A stretch of 64,000 nt of DNA, from the NCBI GenBank assembly GCA_028023455.1, contig JAQFVV010006231.1, positions 2,559,478 to 2,623,477 on the forward strand. The letters run 5' to 3'. This stretch comes from Epiperipatus broadwayi (taxonomy: Eukaryota > Onychophora > Udeonychophora > Euonychophora > Peripatidae). Of this stretch, positions 46,205 through 58,115 are shown piece after piece. A program made the translations under genes and the position numbers. Position 1 is the stretch's first letter. Each line of letters opens with the position of its first letter. The notes beneath the pieces were generated by a model, which was not told the DNA's origin, did not search any database, and saw only the letters and a list, made by a program, of their open reading frames with translations.

Positions 46205-46495
46205 TAACACATATATCATCATCAACCATTATCAATCCACTGTAGGATGAAGGTCTCTCCAAGTTTAATCCATCTTCTCCGATCTTTAGCTTTTCTTTTC
46301 CACAACACCCCTGCACATTTTCTTATTTCATCCATCCATCTCACATGTGGTCTCTTTCTGGGTCTTTTACAATCTCTTGGAATCCAGTTTAAAATTTCAA
46401 TTGTCCATCTATTATCATTTCTTCTAGCAATATGTCCAGCCCAACTCCATTTCAATCTTTTAATTTTTTCAATAAGCTCAGTAACACCTGTTTAA
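46205..46495 (-). mobile_element. RTE-like LINE 3' end fragment, copy 2
   Basis: The minus strand reads LKWSWAGHIARRNDNRWTIE, LNWIPRDCKRPRKRPHVRW and MDEIRKCAGVLW, then a stop and a TGATGATGA-type tail at 46209-46233. It is very close to copy 1 at 16600-16838. Open over 77 codons, but only the C-terminal end is present. Confidence 0.9.
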
Positions 46496-48558
46496 CACAT
46501 ATATAAAAGATGTTATTTATTTTATGAAAATCTCAATTATTAAGTTATTGCTTTCTATGTGGTTAATATCCAACTTTTTAAAATTCAGATAGGAATTTAA
46601 TTAATTTCATTTTTTAAATAAATCTTTTCAATTAAATTAAATATAGATATAACTTGTGCAATTAAAAATTACAGTTATATTTTATATTATGAATGAGAAT
46701 ATGTAACAGTCTCTATAAGTTATTTTGATTAATGTTTGGTATGGCTAATGATGGGGATTATTTTGGAATTAGTTTTGTTAGCCTTGTATTATTATTGCCT
46801 TATTATATATATAACATTTTAGTTAAATAATGATCTAATAGAGCATTTAAGATATAGCTCTATAAGGTATTAATTATATGATACTACTACAATAAGAAAT
46901 GGAACAACCTATTGTACCGGTAAAATCACCATGCTTAATCACGCACAGTAATCCGAATTCAAACCCAGTCCACGTCTAGGAATAAATTCCAAAATGCAAA
47001 CCAAATTCAAACCCAAACCCCTGGCATGACCAACCGATGAACAACGCAACAACGGTATGTGGTTTTCCCTTTACTAGCTCGTCGGAAAACACAGACTAAA
47101 TTACCCTACAATCAGTTATTCATATATATCTTATATTCGGGATATTGGTACGGTTACTAATTCAATATATATTTAAGTTGTCGATACAGACAGCAGGTGC
47201 TTAACTAGATTTCGAGAGTAATAAGACAAGAGAGACAAAAATAGATTAAATAAATTTTTAATAATTATTGAAATCATTAAATACTATGTACAGATACGGT
47301 AAAATTTTCATACGTATATTTCTAATAATTTGCTACTAGTCCTTAATAATCATTTTAGACTGATAGACAAAACGCATGCCAATATTTATATGTTTTAAAT
47401 GGTCGTATGAGTTGATATGAGAATCAGAGTAATTTGAGCATTTAAAATATTCAATTACTATTTTATATTAAGTTGTTTGATTTTAATAGATTCAAACCAT
47501 TATGTATACGGATAATTGGAGGAGGTTTTATATAAAAATATAATATAATAATGATGTACTGATGGTTGCAGAGCTTAAAATATACTACAATAATAACTTG
47601 CGGTGCATTGACGGAAGACCGGGCGGCTTGTACTTTGACAAGTCTTAATGCCCCCAAGTAGATCCGGGACACTACAACCAGCCGGGATCATTTTCGAACC
47701 CCGGTGATCTAAGAGATTATCTGGAGAAGAATTTCTTTCTTTCCAATTGGTAGTAAAAACGAGACGCCAATTTAGGCGAAGGAAAAGGCACTGCCACAGT
47801 TACATCGAGGAAGAGTGATCGGAAGTGGACTTAAAGCGAAACTATATAAAACCTTGATTATCTCTCTGTAACATTTTCTACGCAACAATCTGATATGACT
47901 ATTCAAAATAAAACATAGCGAAATCAAAAGATCACAAAAGTAACAATTAATTAATTTCACTCTGAAACCCATAACTCCCCAGGTTGTTCGGAAGGTAATA
48001 ATAGTAACAAAAATATTCACTTTATATTATTACTCTGTTCATATATAAAAAATAACATAATAAAAATTTATACTTTATTTTATATTTGTTATTTGGAGCA
48101 AAGATTAAAATATCATTTTGACAAAATAAAAGGAACAATGCAGGTACTTGAATACTTCTCAACTCAACATAAACGAACCAAATTTTTTAGTTCGATAAAA
48201 GAAAATTACTTTTAAAATGAATATACTAATAATACTATGAAATAAACTTTAATGGCTTTAACTAGAGTTGAAAAATATTATTATTGGCATCGCTTTGTTT
48301 GTAAATGTAAGTAATAATAAAAATATAAGTATATTCACTAATGAATTACCATTAGGCACAAAATATTAGTAAATTATCATCTAAAGACTAGAGCACAGAA
48401 GTATTAGAGAAGAAATTTACTGACAGGCTTTAGTGTAACATTTTAACGAAGGAAAGCAAGAAATTTACATGTAATTACCTAGATTAATTCATAACAGATT
48501 AAATAATAAAATTATTAAGCTTAGAGGAAAGTTAAAAAGTTCATGTAACAAGAGTTAC
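46496..48558. other. Non-coding stretch, few repeats
   Basis: Less transposon-like than the surroundings. GC-richer pieces lie at 46915-47060 and 47600-47720. The second contains, on the minus strand, GGGGTTCGAAAATGATCCCG, a loose B-box, but no tRNA can be completed. No gene is called. Confidence 0.45.
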
Positions 48559-48619
48559 CATTCTTCTTCATCCGGCTTTTCTCCTTGCGGTAATGTTTAT
48601 GCAGAACGTAGGCGCGCAT
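48559..48619 (-). CDS. Candidate first coding exon, unknown protein
   Basis: The minus-strand ATG at 48617-48619 lies in a fair context (CCAAAATGC). It opens a highly basic frame, MRAYVLHKHYRKEKSRMKKN, that runs into AATG|GTAACT, a plausible splice donor (GT at 48557-48558). The codons are GC-richer than the surrounding DNA. Upstream on this strand lies a CpG-containing stretch that could be 5' UTR and promoter. No downstream exon was recognised and the protein is unknown to me. A chance ORF is possible. Confidence 0.35.
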
Positions 48620-48985
48620 TTTGGATTCCTTAGAACGGCATGATTAATTTAAAGGTTGGAATTGAGAAAACTGGAAGCACAGGAAATGTTATGGGTCAGC
48701 GGCTCGAAAGATTTAAATCGGCAGAACAGGGATCAGCTTCTTGGACTTAGCCCAACATTATTGCAATTTACCGGGCAACTTCTTAATCACAGTTGAGATG
48801 TTTTCTCTGGCACAACTACTTTGCTGTAGCCCGAGACGGTCTACCCACAGCAAAGTCAAAAAGTAGAGTCCCCTAGTATATTATAACATAAGATGGCTAC
48901 GGTTGATCACTCTGCATAGTTTTTGTTTATGACTCCGCCTCCTTTGATTTTCTGGCCTCCAGTAATATCTAATTTTGACTATACA
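48620..48985 (-). promoter_or_regulatory. GC/CpG-richer stretch, possible promoter or 5' UTR
   Basis: It stands out from the AT-rich background, with several CG dinucleotides (48613-48720, 48773-48845). On the minus strand it contains GTAGCCATCTTATG, a YY1-like GCCATCTT, about 270 bp upstream of the candidate ATG. CTCCGCCTCC at 48935-48944 is GC-box-like. No TATA box can be assigned. It could also be an old retroelement fragment. Confidence 0.3.
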
Positions 48986-49752
48986 ATTGCATTCGCCTTT
49001 CTTGATAAGAGTCCTACATTTCTCATTTCCATTGTTTGATTTACATTTATTTCTAAATTCAATACATGATTCTAAATTGACAAACTAAATAATTACATAG
49101 GAATTCGTGAATACAAAATTGAAATTCATTATCTTAACTTTCAAAGTACAAACTAATTATTCTATACATCTTGTACACGTAAGATTTGACTAAAAATACC
49201 GATCAAAGGAATGTGACTTTTGATCAGCATTTTTAAATGACTTTGTATAATTTTGAAAGATTAAAATTAAAAAAAAAAAAAATATACACGCAATGAAACT
49301 TTTAAATTGAGCGAATATAAACCTACAAACCACACACACGAATATTATTTATCATGATTTGTAATATTTATACTTGTAATATTTACATTAAATTCTTTTA
49401 AACAAAGCATAAAATAACTAACTTAAAATTTATGTGGCCTGGAATAGAAAAAGCCTCATTGTGGGTAAATAGTGATTTAGAATTACCGTACTTCAAAATG
49501 AAAACTATGAAACTAAGATCGATCCTTCGATCTGTCTGTTTCACTATATCACATCGAATAAAACTGCACAAATAGTAAACTATGGGCACTGATAACTCTC
49601 AGAACAATATAGATGAACTATACTCCCAAAATTCAAGGCCTTGTTTTTTTATCTGAGTTTATCTCAGCCATTCAGGATGTCTATTTAATTTCTCCAGCTT
49701 TCAGAATACTGAACTCCTCTAAACCAGAGGTCATTTAGGATGTAATGCACCT
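48986..49752. other. Non-coding stretch
   Basis: Nothing recognised. Confidence 0.5.
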
Positions 49753-50069
49753 ACCAAGAAACTGAATGATTAAACAAATACATAGCATCTCTCATTGACA
49801 GACTCATCACTGATTAAAGACTATTGATCCATATATTCAGGACTGTGCAGTATGTGTTCCTTTTTTTTTTAGTCTGCATACTTTAAATACAATGTAAACC
49901 TTTTCAGTGTACCAAGAAACTGAATGACTAAACAGATACGTAGCATCTCTCACTGACGGACTCATCACTGATTAAAGACTGTTGATCCGTATATTCAGAA
50001 CTGTGCAGTATGCGTTCCTTTTTTTTTTTAGTCTGTATTCTTTAAATACAATGTAAACGTTTTCATTGT
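49753..50069 (+). repeat. Tandem duplication, about 158-bp unit
   Basis: Two adjacent copies start ACCAAGAAACTGAATGA at 49753 and 49911. They share the inner phrases CATCACTGATTAAAGACT, GTGCAGTATG and a poly-T followed by AGTCTG. They differ by scattered transitions, including several C/T changes at CG or TG sites. Confidence 0.95.
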
Positions 50070-50884
50070 ACAAAGAACAAACACTTCATGTTTAAATAAA
50101 ATATTTTTAAAAAAAAAATTATATGATATATATATTTGTATGTGTTTTAGAAAAAAATGAAAACTAAATATTAAAGTGTGTTTTGATTGTTTAAAAAAAT
50201 AACTACGAAACAAAAAAGATGTGGTGAATGATGAATACAAAATATCTATTAAATTATTGCTCTAGTACTAATTATTAACTAATTTACTAATTAAATTTGT
50301 CATCACTATTATACCAGTAATTTACCGAGTTATATCGATATATATATATATTATTTAATTTTATAAATGTGTTCCAAAATAACAATTCCTGCTAGTTTAT
50401 ATGTTTTGCTTTTAATCAATAAATGTAATATATCACAATTAAGATTCTGAAAGTTTTTTATTGATTTTAAATAAATAATTTTTTTTATAGCTGTTTCTTA
50501 GAAAATATAATTTCTTTGATCAAATTAATGTACATAAATAATTATTTATGTATGTTAAAGCAATCAAATAAAAAGCAATTGTGCTTTTCTTGTTTAAATT
50601 TAAACGAAGAAACTTCATTGCTCTTTATTCCATCATTTATCTTTAAATTTTTTACTTCTCATGTCAATATATATTTGTATATGTTTTCATATTTTTATAT
50701 CTAAGTGTAATGTAAACAAATTATGAAACTATATATTTATGAAAATGATTCTAATAGCAAGTAACAATGCTGAAATATTTGGATTACAGATTCAAACTTA
50801 TGTTAGTTATTTTGACAGATATATAAAGAAAGTTTTAAAAAAATTAATTTTAGTGTATATAATTAATTAAATATTATGTAGAGA
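50070..50884. other. Non-coding stretch
   Basis: Nothing recognised. The frames here are AT-driven. Confidence 0.5.
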
Positions 50885-53035
50885 GATAAAAATTATTAAG
50901 AACAATATTTACAGTTGATATTCCTAATCTTCAAAAACATTCTAATGAATTTAAATTAGCACTTGCAAATCGGTTTCAAATATTAGTAAATTTTGAACAT
51001 GATTCAGATTTGAATGAAATTAATAGAAAAATAACTGATACATTTTAAAAAACCGCAACAAAGATAGCTGGTAGAAAAAAGCAGCAATTGACAAATAAAA
51101 TTTCTACTGAGATTAGAGAATTTATGAAGAAAAGAAGGAATATGTAAATTTATAAAAACGATGCATTAAGAAAGATTGAACATTGCAAATTTTGTAAAAT
51201 GTTCTGAAAAAGAATTGATAGTGATATAAGAAAGTATAACTGCTAACTAGCAAGGAAAGCTGTAGAAAAGAATAAAAGTCTCAAGAGTGTAAAACAATAT
51301 TTTCAATTATTTTAATAATCTCCATACTTTCTCTTTCTTTTTTATTCTTCATATAAATAAAGATACAATAAAAGACAAATGACCCCCAAGATGACAAATG
51401 ACCCCCAAGATTGGTAGGAAACTTATATCTGCAATAAGAAAAAAAGATGGAATTATTATTAAAAAGATAGATGATATTATCAAATAGGTAAAAGAGTTCC
51501 ATCAAGAATTATATAGTAATAAAGAACAAGTATCTCCTACATCTATTATATATTCTGAACTGCCCAGAATTTTAAATGAAGAAGTGAAACATGCAATTAA
51601 ATTTATGAAGAAGGAAAAGTTTTAAGTAATGAAGGAATTATAATCAATATTTTAAAAGAAGCAGATGAAGAAATAGAAAATTTTTTGGCAAAGTTATATA
51701 CCAAATATCTAAATGATAAAGATGTACCAGATGATTGGAAGATTACTGATCTATCAGATTTTTATTTGTGCACTTGTTTTAGCTTCTCTTTCAAATGCTA
51801 CATGCTTTTAATTTTATTAGTTTTTACAAAATTTTTACCAAGATAATTACAACTCGTTTAGAGAGAGTATTGGATTTTAACCAACCCAAAGAACAAGATG
51901 GATTGAAAAGTGGTTTTCATACAGTAGTTATTATCCAAGTATTGAGAGAAGTTATAAAAAAGGCCAATGAATATGAGTTGCCATTATGCTTTGGATTTGT
52001 AAATTATGAAAAGGCATTTGATTCTATAAGCATTTCTTTGTTAATTAAAGCATTGGATCATCAGGGTATAGACCCAGGATATTGTCATATCCCAAAGAAT
52101 ATTTATAAAAATGCAACAGCAACAATTAGATTACATAATCATACTAAGAAGGTTAACATTGAGAAGGGTGTAAAACAGGGTGACTCCATATCTCCAATAC
52201 TTTTTACAGCAGTGCTGCAATAATTATTTTGTGGATTCAAATGGGAAGCTATAGGAGTAAATGTAAAGAGATTATTTAAGTCATTTAGATTTTGCAAATG
52301 ATGTAGTTGTTTTGCAAATAATGCTTTAGAGCTCCAGGAAATGTTGCAAGAGTTATCAGATGAAAGTAGATCTAAATATAAATGTTAAAAAGACTAAAGT
52401 AATGTTCGATGAATTTTTTGAAAAGATGGAAATAAAGATTATGATGAGGTAGAAAAAGTTAGCAACTACAAATACCTTGATCAGATTATTATTACAGATG
52501 GAAGCATAATAGATGAAATTAATCATAGATTAAACTTATTTGGAGTGCTTTTGGTAGAAATAACTTGATACTAGGAAATATCCCTATGTGTTTGAAAAGG
52601 AAGGTTTTTAATAAATGTGTTTTATCAGTTCTTACTTATGGATATGAGACTTGGATACTTAATAGAAGAACAATAAAGAAACTGCAGACCACTGAAAGAA
52701 GTATGAAGAAATGTATGTTAGGAGTAGCAAGAAGAAATGCAATATACAGGTAAGAGAACAAACACATTGTTGAAAGAACTAAAAGTCTGAAGTGGAGTTA
52801 GACTGGACATATTTAGAAAAAATGATAATAGATGGGCAATTGAAATTTTAAACTGGATTCCAAGAAATTGTAAAAGACCCAGAAATAGACCACATCTAAG
52901 ATGAATTGATGAAATAAGAACGTGTGTGGGGTGATGTGGAGAAGAGAGGCTAAAGATCGGAGAAGGATTGACATTGGAGAGACCTTCATCCTGCAATGGA
53001 TTGATAATGGTTGACAATGATGGTAATGATGATAT
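50885..53035 (+). mobile_element. RTE-like LINE, copy 3 (linker, RT and C-terminus)
   Basis: The longest copy of this family here. It starts in the linker after the endonuclease (TFDIPNLQKHSNEFKLALAN-like at about 50918). It passes through a basic linker (KQQLTNKISTEIREFMKKRR, about 51084-51145), the RT palm (51795-52223), a FANDVV box (about 52287) and the thumb (52470-52760). It ends at ILQWIDNG with a TGATGG/TGATGATA tail (52998-53035). Several frameshifts and stops make it inactive. A short duplicated piece, AAATGACCCCCAAGATGACA, occurs near 51377-51412. Confidence 0.9.
51795..52223 (+). CDS. LINE reverse transcriptase palm fragment (142 aa)
   Basis: An open frame covering RT motifs. YKIFTKIITTRLERVLD and QDGLKSGFHT (expected QxGFRxG) are the finger motifs. 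FVNYEKAFDSI holds the catalytic Asp motif, with N for D at the first position of the usual DYxKAFD. IEKGVKQGDSISPILFTAVL is the template-grip motif. The frame stops after AVLQ; the FADD region follows in another frame as FAND. This protein would have lost the active-site pair and is a relic. Confidence 0.88.
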   Translation: MLHAFNFISFYKIFTKIITTRLERVLDFNQPKEQDGLKSGFHTVVIIQVLREVIKKANEYELPLCFGFVNYEKAFDSISISLLIKALDHQGIDPGYCHIPKNIYKNATATIRLHNHTKKVNIEKGVKQGDSISPILFTAVLQ

Positions 53036-53749
53036 AGTTTGTTTTCTTTAAATATGAACACACTATTTATTTATTGGGAGGGGGGGGATTAATAATTTGC
53101 TTCTATGTGGGGTTTTTTTTTGTTTAAAGACATATACTATATATAGTTCTGGATATTTAGTTAACCAAGAAAATATTTTCATCTCCATTAGCAATTCAAG
53201 TAACGCAATTAGTGATACTTTCTTTTTAAAAAAAACATTTTGAAAATAAAAGGATACATTTATTCTTCGTTTTAATGAAAATGTATTTATAAAAGAGAAA
53301 AAAAACTACTTATTTAATGTAAACTTATATTTATACAAAAAGTAAAATAATATCATTTTCCAAGTAAAAGGGGACAAATTACAGAATATTAAAAATATTT
53401 TCATATTTTAGAATGCTTTTTTTAATATTATGATCCTATATAATTTAATATCACATTATTATTTAAAATATTTTCTAACATAGACAAATAATTTTTTTTA
53501 ATTGTCTTGTTTATATATGATTCTTTCGTGTATACACGCTTTTTTTTAAAAAAAAATAAAATAAACAAATAATGTTATTTTCAGTAAGTGTTATTGTAAA
53601 ATTATCATTAACAATATTTTAATGATATGTCTATGATTAGTAAATAATTCTTGAAAAAATAGAGATCGTTTGTTTAAATAAACCAAGTCACTGTTTTTTA
53701 ACGATAGATTTTTGTATGATGCAGTAGTACAGAGGCAGACTCTGAAGTG
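53036..53749. other. Non-coding stretch
   Basis: AT-rich with mononucleotide runs of G (53078-53087) and T. No features recognised. Confidence 0.5.
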
Positions 53750-53863
53750 ATGCGATGTGATGTGATGCACTATGACTTCTCCTTATACGGAGTCAGGAAT
53801 CTCTCAGCAACTATGCCTAGAGAAACCTGTTAATCACTTTACCTTCCCTTTCCATTTCCCACC

Positions 53864-54135
53864 CTAAGTTTTCCCATAATCTGCTCCATCCCATTTCCAC
53901 AATATAATTTTTGTCAACTCTATGGCCTTCATATCCAAATCGGCCTTATCTTTTCTCAAACCCAGCATAAAAACCAACAACCCACTTTCTATATAATTAC
54001 TTTGTTCATATTTATTCTTCCATAACTTCATTATTTGTACCCTTTCTGCTTTCAAGCATTTACATTGAATTACCAGATGCCTAATATTTTTTATGCCTTC
54101 CTTACAAACTCGCAGACTAAATTACCCATATTTTC
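53864..54135 (-). pseudogene. LINE C-terminal knuckle and end
   Basis: The minus strand reads LRVCKEGIKNIRHLVIQC, a terminal Cys-x-n-His-x4-Cys knuckle whose first Cys is replaced by Leu. It is followed by LKAERVQIMKLWKNKYEQS and a 63-aa open end. A frame break separates it from the previous domain. Confidence 0.7.
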
Positions 54136-54335
54136 CCATTTATGTGTATATTCCCTTGTTGCTAAAGATCCCTTTAAGCCTTAAACAATAAACTACTTTT
54201 CTTGCTATTATCATAAATTAACTTGCACCCAATATTCTGTTTACTTCTATATATATTTAAACTCTTTTTACTCTCCATACTAGTTCTCCATCTCTCCAAC
54301 TCCTTATTCTTTATTAATGCATCTATTCTTCTATT

Positions 54336-54830
54336 TCATTCCTTACCACTATAATACTCAACAATCCTCCTAACACAATCATCCCATCTTTTGTACAAGT
54401 ATACTGATATAAATTCTTTATCCAAATCTTCTGCATGCCGCATTACCTTTCTCACCAATCTTGTTGTCTGCCCTTTATTCATAACCCAATTAAATACTAT
54501 TTTGGCTATTCTTTTATTATCCATAAACTGCAATCTACCAAACATTTTCATTTTGCTTTTTGCATCTCTTATATAAAAACTTGACCATCCCATTTCTCTT
54601 TGAATTGCCTCCTTTGTTATCCACAAATCTGCATCTAATGCATGTCTTTCTACTTCCCTTTGTACTGTTTCCGAGTAAACTAATACCCCTTTACTAACAC
54701 ATAACTCATCATTGTCATATGTTAACCCTGCTACTGCAACTCCCTTCCATACAATTCTTGCTACATCATATTTATTATATGAAAACACTAATAATTTGAT
54801 TATCAATCCCTTTCTTTTTTTTTGCTTCAT
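54336..54830 (-). CDS. LINE RT C-terminal domain fragment (164 aa)
   Basis: Continues the preceding fragment in a shifted frame. Recognisable family segments: KGVAVAGLTYDNDELCVSK, then VQREVERHALDADLWITKEA, IQREMGWSSFYIRDAKSKM, and FNWVMNKGQTTRLVRKVMRH. The ATG at 54828-54830 is internal to the element. The open length suggests a relatively young insertion. Role in the parent LINE: the post-RT domain, thought to help bind template RNA or target. Confidence 0.85.
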   Translation of the reverse strand: MKQKKRKGLIIKLLVFSYNKYDVARIVWKGVAVAGLTYDNDELCVSKGVLVYSETVQREVERHALDADLWITKEAIQREMGWSSFYIRDAKSKMKMFGRLQFMDNKRIAKIVFNWVMNKGQTTRLVRKVMRHAEDLDKEFISVYLYKRWDDCVRRIVEYYSGKE

Positions 54831-54846
54831 TTATCAATTTTTTCTC

Positions 54847-55185
54847 TCATTCATCCAAGCAATTTTTCTGATTACTGAAGTTGATTCCCAAATAACTATA
54901 TCTATTCACCACACTTAACTTTATATCGCCCAATAACATTTTTTTGTCTTCTCTTTCCCCAGTAATAACCATCATTATATTTGATTTTTCATCACTAAAT
55001 TTAATCCCCATCTCTTTACCTACCCTTGCACATGTCTTCAGCATAACTTCCATATCTTCTCTTCTTTCTGCACACAAAAAGACATCATCCGCAAAAAAAA
55101 AAGGAGTTGAAGATAACTGATTGTGGCTCCACCTATTCACTTTCAGTGCCAACTTCTTATGAACTCTGAGCAATAAACCATTCAA
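54847..55185 (-). CDS. LINE RT fragment with intact FADD (112 aa)
   Basis: The frame opens at the truncation point with TTG (no ATG). It includes STPFFFADDVFLCAERREDM, the catalytic FADD box, then KEMGIKFSDEKSNIMMV and RYSYLGINFS, the YLG thumb motif. The usual palm motifs upstream are missing because of 5' truncation. A frameshift at about 54840 separates it from the next frame. Confidence 0.88.
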   Translation of the reverse strand: MNGLLLRVHKKLALKVNRWSHNQLSSTPFFFADDVFLCAERREDMEVMLKTCARVGKEMGIKFSDEKSNIMMVITGEREDKKMLLGDIKLSVVNRYSYLGINFSNQKNCLDE

Positions 55186-55190
55186 TTTTT

Positions 55191-57235
55191 TATTAACTTA
55201 TAACTTGATAAATATACATATATGTTATTTAGAATTTTTCATGCTTTAGGGTTTAAAATTTTTTTCCCCTCATACTATCTAATTCATATCAAATTGTAAT
55301 TTTAATAGTTATTGTGAACATTTTTCTTTACAGTATATATGAAAGTCATGTGACTTCCGTATTTGATTAAAATTAAATTATTTATACTCACTGTAATAAA
55401 ACAATGTCTAATATAAATATTATAGACTCCCGGCTATAAGCAGAAGCAGTTTATAACTGCTTTGTTCTATGTAGTTTGAAATAATATTTTGCTATTGGCT
55501 CTGCTATTATTAATATGATTGTATATATCACTGCTACTAACTAGAGGTATTAATAACAAACAATTATTATGTGTAACAATTAGAATGAATTAAGACAGAA
55601 TATATTAATCCTCCCCCCTCCAAAAATACAGATCCTTCTTAAGAAGAGTAATGAACATTAAACTCTATATTAGATTTAAGTATACGACAGATTAATAATT
55701 AGCTATGGTATTTCAAGTTTGCTAAACTAAAGCCCAATAATTATGAACCAGTGAGAAAAATTTGTATTAAAATCATTCAAATTTAAAGAAAAACATATTT
55801 TGCAATTTATATTAAGAATTAAAACTTTATAAATTGACTGTATTGTTGTTGCAAAAAGTTTTTTTTTTTATGTTTATAATTTCACAGTAAATAAATATTT
55901 AAAATATGATAGAGAATTTATATTTTTAAATAATTTTATTAATATTACATATTAATTCCATGATGGTTAAAGAGAGAGAATAGGAACTATAGGAGATGGT
56001 GACTCGAACTATATACAATGTAAGAAGAAATATTTCCTTAGTTCACCTGAATAGACATAAGACTGCGTGAAAGATGGAGAAGAGTTTACTACCTGTAAGC
56101 TAAAAACATTAACTCATAAGAAATTAAAGTTACTATGCAATAAATATTGCTTCAACCAAGGAGATTGCCAGGCAGTTAAAGCTGGTGGAGTTTAAAAGAA
56201 ATTCTAAATTAATCAACGATGAGGCCTGGCCTCTAAAACTGTCTTTGTATATTAACAATATAGATCTTTTGATGAGCATCGACTACAATTGTACTGAATA
56301 CACCAAGCATGAAGAATAACATGACTTGGCCTTAGAAATTCTTTGGTGTGAGTTGTTAGTAATTCATGTATATGTTTTTTTGTAATCATCTTGAATAAAG
56401 ATAATTTTTCCTTTATAAAAAAAAAATTCCACAATACTGTAACATTTGATTAATACATTTAACAGAATGCAACTTTAACTTGTTATTGTTTTTAATGAAA
56501 GCAGATGGTTTGCTATAATTGACATACTTAAAATACAAACATCTTGAAATGTATATATTTTTAAATAATTTTTTTATTAATATTAATTTTATATGGCATT
56601 TGATTAATATTTTTGGAGAAAACAACTTTAATTTGTTATTGTTTTTAAGTAAAATAGATTAAATATCTGTGATTATCAAATTTAAAGTAAAATGTTAGTT
56701 TTGAAAGGTTATAAAATATTAATATGCTTTGTTGTATTATGATTAAAGTTCAGCAATGTCTTCATTACTCTACTAATATTTAGAATTATGAAAGCTTTGT
56801 TCAGTGATGGATCGAGTAATTTGATGCTGAAAATTCTTCATCATCACTCAACCTATCATTTCCAGTGTTCAATTATCATATGACATTTTAGGTATAAATC
56901 ACTCATTTATTTTTATGTCATTTGTTTTGATAATCTAAACAGATTTAGAAATATGTTGTGTATTAATTTTTGCTCAAATTATCTTTTTTTTAAATGTAGA
57001 TGATAAATGCACTTGTAAAATAGCTTCTTTATTAGGAAATATTGGCTAATATATGAAATTGTTTTTCAAATATTTATTCAGAAGACTATGTACAGAATGA
57101 AGTATTATGCTTTTACTAGTATTTTTTCTGCACAAGTATTAAACCTAAACAAAAAAGTTTCTGATTCATTTGATTGAATTTAGACTCTTAAAAGTATGCA
57201 AAAAGAAAATCAGTAATATTTCCTTATTCAATATT
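55191..57235. other. Non-coding stretch
   Basis: No gene recognised. The two frames at 56252-56625 are AT-rich and unsupported. Confidence 0.5.
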
Positions 57236-57830
57236 AGAGCAGCAAAATTAATTATTTATCTTAATGAAAGATTTATACCCTGACAAGTTCTCATTGTGAT
57301 GAAATAGAGGATTTTTATATAGATGGGCAAAATAATTTTTATCATATCAAATAACATTTAAAATTGTTATGGGGGATTAACTGCTAGAATTGGAAAATAA
57401 TTGAAGTATGAAAATGCTATGGGTAAATATGATTATGGTGACACAAATGAAAGAGAATATATATTTGTACAATTTGCAGAAAAATTGAATATTCTGATTG
57501 ATTTATTGATTTATTTCTGAGAAAAGTGCTAAAGGAAAATTAACTTGCAAACATCCAAATGATGGTACAGCAGAATGGATTTTATTTTGAATAACAGAAA
57601 ATACATATTTTAAAATTGCAATGTTCTTAATAAATTCTATACAGAAATTGACTTCAATTAATAAAATGTAAGATACGTTCAACCACTCTAATGAATTTAA
57701 GTTAGTACTTACTAATAATTTTAAAATATTGACAGATTTTGAAAATAGTTTGTCAACTAAATCAATAAAAAAAAATAATGGATAATTTATCAAGACTGCA
57801 ACAAAGTTTTAAAGTTAAAATATCTTTGCA
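57236..57830 (+). pseudogene. RTE-like LINE endonuclease fragment, copy 4
   Basis: Broken frames read DEIEDFYIDGQNNFYH, then GD-stop-TARIGK (from GDFNAxIGK), YDYGDTNEREYIFVQFAEKL, WYSRMDFILNNRKYIF and a linker that matches copy 3 near 50930 (CTAATGAATTTAA). These are the catalytic GDFN motif and the RxDFILxN motif of RTE-type endonucleases. The fragment lacks RT. Confidence 0.8.
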
Positions 57831-57984
57831 AAATCTCAACTTTTTCAGACATTTATTCATATAATAAATTCAACTTTATTATAAATTTACAAATAAGATA
57901 AACATGGATTTGTTACAATTTATCAAAATTAATAGTTAGTAGAAAGTGTCAAGTAGAATTCCAGAAGTTTTTGTTCCAATCTTT

Positions 57985-58100
57985 TATAAAGGGATTCCAC
58001 TTTCATTGTTAAAAAGAGATTGCCTTGACAACAGGCTGAGATTGTTAATTGTTATTGATATTGGGATTGTCTAAGTGCTGACTGCTTTTAATGATATATA
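57985..58100 (+). repeat. Half of a foldback/MITE-like repeat
   Basis: GTTATTGATATTGGGATTGT followed by CTAAGTGCTGACTG matches the right arm of the hairpin element at 63228-63304. The left arm is not seen. Followed by a TA tract at 58094-58115. Confidence 0.75.
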
Positions 58101-58115
58101 TATATATATATATAT

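Larger units (their letters stand above)
53750..55190 (-). mobile_element. 5'-truncated LINE of a second type
   Basis: The minus strand carries an RT active site with intact FADD, a YLG thumb motif, a long conserved C-terminal domain and a terminal Cys/His knuckle. It is broken by a few frameshifts but otherwise well kept. It differs clearly from the RTE-like family and from the 39-46 kb LINE. Similar C-terminal sequences (TYDNDELCVSK..., GWSSF) are, from memory, common in tick and other invertebrate LINE ORFs. The downstream end near 53750 has GATGTGATG repeats. Confidence 0.88.
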
